Shown here one piece after another: positions 62,436 to 64,000 of a stretch of DNA of 64,000 nucleotides (position 1 is its first letter; the number at the start of each line of letters is the position of its first letter). The stretch lies in NCBI GenBank assembly GCA_013388745.1, contig JACAER010000009.1:62001-126000 (forward strand), in the 5' to 3' direction. Under the pieces are notes generated by a model. It ran no database searches and was not told the DNA's origin. It saw only the letters and a list, made by a program, of their open reading frames with translations. The DNA is from Chloroflexota bacterium. Lineage in GTDB: Bacteria > Chloroflexota > Anaerolineae > Aggregatilineales > Phototrophicaceae. The position numbers were made by a program, and so were the translations under genes.

Positions 62436-63830
62436 TTACCCGGCCACCACCACATACCCATCCCGATACCACGCCATCAGCACATCGCGTGCCACGCCCG
62501 CCTGCGCAAAGGTGAAGCCCCCCGGCCAGCGCTGCGCCGCCGCCGCCAGTTGCGGCATGGGCGCGTAGGCCGCGCGAAAATCGTGGTACACCCCGCGCGC
62601 CGAGACATAACACCAGTGCGCCAGCCGAAAGCGCGTCGTGTCATCCAGCGGCACGATCTGGTGGCGCAGCGGCCCGCGTTTTTGCGCGCCGGTGATGATC
62701 GCCGCGTAAGCGCGCATCATGCCCTCCAGCGAAAAATGGGTGCGCAGATACGCCAGCGTTTCCGGCGGCGTGCGCCGTCCCTCGCGCAGAATCGCCGCCG
62801 CCAGCGCAGCGGCTGTCTCGGCATCGTCAAAATCTACTTTGTCCACCAGCGCGTCCGGCAGATTGTCGCGGTGCGGCCCCACGCGCGCCACCAGCGCCGG
62901 CGTGCCGCAGCCCAGCGATTCGTAAGGCACATTGCCGAAAGTCTCCACATAGCTGCCCAGGCACAGCGTCAGCGAGCCGAGATTGTAGTATTCTGGCATC
63001 AGGGCTTCGGGAATCCAGTCGTGGAAGATGAAGTTTTCGCGCAGCCCGCGCTCGTCCAATTGGCGCGTGATGTCGTCGTAAAACGCGCGCACATGCGGCG
63101 CTAAAGCCGTGTCGATCCAGCGCGGCACGAGCGTTTTCAGCGTCGTCAGCCCATAACGATGCACCAGCAGATCCACCACGTCAATCGTCTGCTGCAAGCC
63201 TTTGTCGGCCTCCGGGCGGTGTGGGTGCAGCAGCACCGGGTAGGCGCTGCGCTCCACATCCACGATAGCGCGCACCTTGTGCGGCGCGTGCGGCCTGTAC
63301 AGCGTCCAATCGAAGCCGTTGGGAATCAGATGCGTGCGCGCGGCGTATTCCGGCGCGAAACGCCCCGCCGTATCCAGATAAAAGCGCCGTTCGTGTTCCG
63401 AAATCAGAATCAGCGCGTCGCCCTCGAACAGGAATCCTGCCTGCTGCGTTTCCGAATAAATCACGCTGCGCAGCGAAATCACTGTCGGGATGTCCTGATA
63501 AATGTAGGGGAAAATCAGCCCGCCGTCGTGGATGTAAAACACATCGTGGCGGCGCAGCAGTTCGCCCACGTCCTGAATCGCGGCGGCGATATGGTAGGCC
63601 GGCGCGGCGTAGGGTTCGGGGAACGGCTGCTTGAAGCGCAGCATCGGCAGCACCTCGACGCGCGCGTGCCAGCGGAAGGGCGTCGGTGTGTCCTGCCGCC
63701 ACGTGCAGACGACGGTGACATTATGCCCCAGTTCGGCCAGATACAGGGCGATCAATTTAAGCTGTTTTTGCGCGCCGCCCATCGCTCGGTCGGGGAACAG
63801 CGGTGTCATGGAAAAAATCAGGATATTCAT
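62436..63830 (-). CDS. glycosyltransferase family 4 protein
   Basis: A 464-residue GT-B-fold glycosyltransferase. The N-terminal donor-side loop MNILIFSMTPLFPDRAMGGAQKQLKLIALYLAELGH is typical of GT4, and the C-terminal nucleotide-sugar site is SYVETFGNVPYESLGCGTPAL, carrying the E-x7-E pattern. Residues ~395-464 are an extra C-terminal segment. It probably adds a sugar to a cell-surface glycan or lipid; donor and acceptor are unknown. No adjacent polysaccharide genes. Confidence 0.82.
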   Translation of the reverse strand: MNILIFSMTPLFPDRAMGGAQKQLKLIALYLAELGHNVTVVCTWRQDTPTPFRWHARVEVLPMLRFKQPFPEPYAAPAYHIAAAIQDVGELLRRHDVFYIHDGGLIFPYIYQDIPTVISLRSVIYSETQQAGFLFEGDALILISEHERRFYLDTAGRFAPEYAARTHLIPNGFDWTLYRPHAPHKVRAIVDVERSAYPVLLHPHRPEADKGLQQTIDVVDLLVHRYGLTTLKTLVPRWIDTALAPHVRAFYDDITRQLDERGLRENFIFHDWIPEALMPEYYNLGSLTLCLGSYVETFGNVPYESLGCGTPALVARVGPHRDNLPDALVDKVDFDDAETAAALAAAILREGRRTPPETLAYLRTHFSLEGMMRAYAAIITGAQKRGPLRHQIVPLDDTTRFRLAHWCYVSARGVYHDFRAAYAPMPQLAAAAQRWPGGFTFAQAGVARDVLMAWYRDGYVVVAG

Positions 63831-64000
63831 AGGCCATTTTTAAGGGTGTCTTAGCTGCCAGAAGCGTCGATTGTGCGGGCGTATGGGGCTGAAAACTGCT
63901 GACTGCCCCCTGTGAACTTGCAACAGGACACAAGCATAGTGCAGCGCGCGCCGCCGCGCTATAGCCAGCATTTTGTAGGCAAAATTTAATTCACTCGCGC
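63831..64000. other. window end, nothing recognised
   Basis: The last 170 nt carry no supported gene, repeat or RNA. They probably contain the promoter of the glycosyltransferase gene, which starts at 63830 on the minus strand. Confidence 0.3.

Overview
The window looks like a chromosomal segment of an uncultured Chloroflexota bacterium, probably Anaerolineae-like. This is inferred from gene content only. It carries Ser/Thr kinases with Thr/Pro-rich extracytoplasmic linkers, many Uma2-family genes, a class I HMG-CoA reductase beside carotenoid genes, a short ProS, two cobalamin-dependent acyl-CoA mutases and abundant one-component signalling proteins. The DNA is GC-rich, so long antisense shadow reading frames are common. 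I recognise no rRNA, tRNA, CRISPR array or complete insertion sequence.

Layout. 0.1-2.7 kb: a minus-strand operon (CHAD protein, alpha/beta hydrolase, lipoprotein). 3.1-5.7 kb: an acyl-CoA mutase with isobutyryl-CoA-mutase-like active-site residues, then a monoacylglycerol-lipase-like hydrolase. 6.0-11.3 kb: a LivG / acyl-CoA ligase / LivH / LivM operon lacking LivF and a binding protein. 11.3-13.0 kb: remains of a diversity-generating retroelement (DGR): a formylglycine-enzyme-fold target with a variable-repeat-like C-terminus, a GC hairpin, and the first ~90 codons of a reverse transcriptase. 13-20 kb: a GT-C membrane protein, proB, a nucleotidyltransferase, mraY and proS, with Uma2 remnants between them. 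20.5-23.7 kb: a V4R protein coupled to a 9-residue-repeat protein, a Uma2 gene and a methylmalonyl-CoA mutase. 24.2-28.1 kb: an overlapping five-gene operon (ppx/gppA, SMI1/KNR4, Uma2, membrane protein, CYTH). 28.4-36.7 kb: a secreted beta-propeller-like protein, a TrkA-type channel/Ser-Thr kinase operon, small membrane proteins, a methyltransferase and two paralogous small genes. 37-40.5 kb: a sugar ABC importer whose binding-protein gene has an in-frame stop. 40.6-42.3 kb: a three-gene cassette with 4-nt overlaps: MNT nucleotidyltransferase, HEPN protein, and a TIR domain fused to a uracil-DNA-glycosylase-like domain. 42.4-48.4 kb: HMG-CoA reductase, Uma2, carotenoid oxygenase, phytoene-desaturase-like oxidoreductase, and Tag glycosylase. 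48.7-55.5 kb: ammonium transporter and an Mrp antiporter operon (MrpA-B fusion, C, D, E, with no F or G). 55.5-63.8 kb: ABC exporter, TPR-TIR protein, crotonase, a large Ser/Thr kinase preceded by a second MNT-HEPN pair, and a glycosyltransferase.

Themes. (1) Two MNT-HEPN modules, each joined by 4-nt overlaps to a different third gene (TIR-UDG in one, a Ser/Thr kinase in the other); the first is the best candidate for an undescribed conflict/defence system. (2) Gene decay: a truncated DGR, three broken Uma2 copies, and two otherwise intact genes with single in-frame stops (TAA and TAG). (3) Polyphosphate-linked families (CHAD, CYTH, Ppx/GppA). (4) Acyl-CoA chemistry (two mutases, an acyl-CoA ligase, a crotonase) and an isoprenoid/carotenoid theme.
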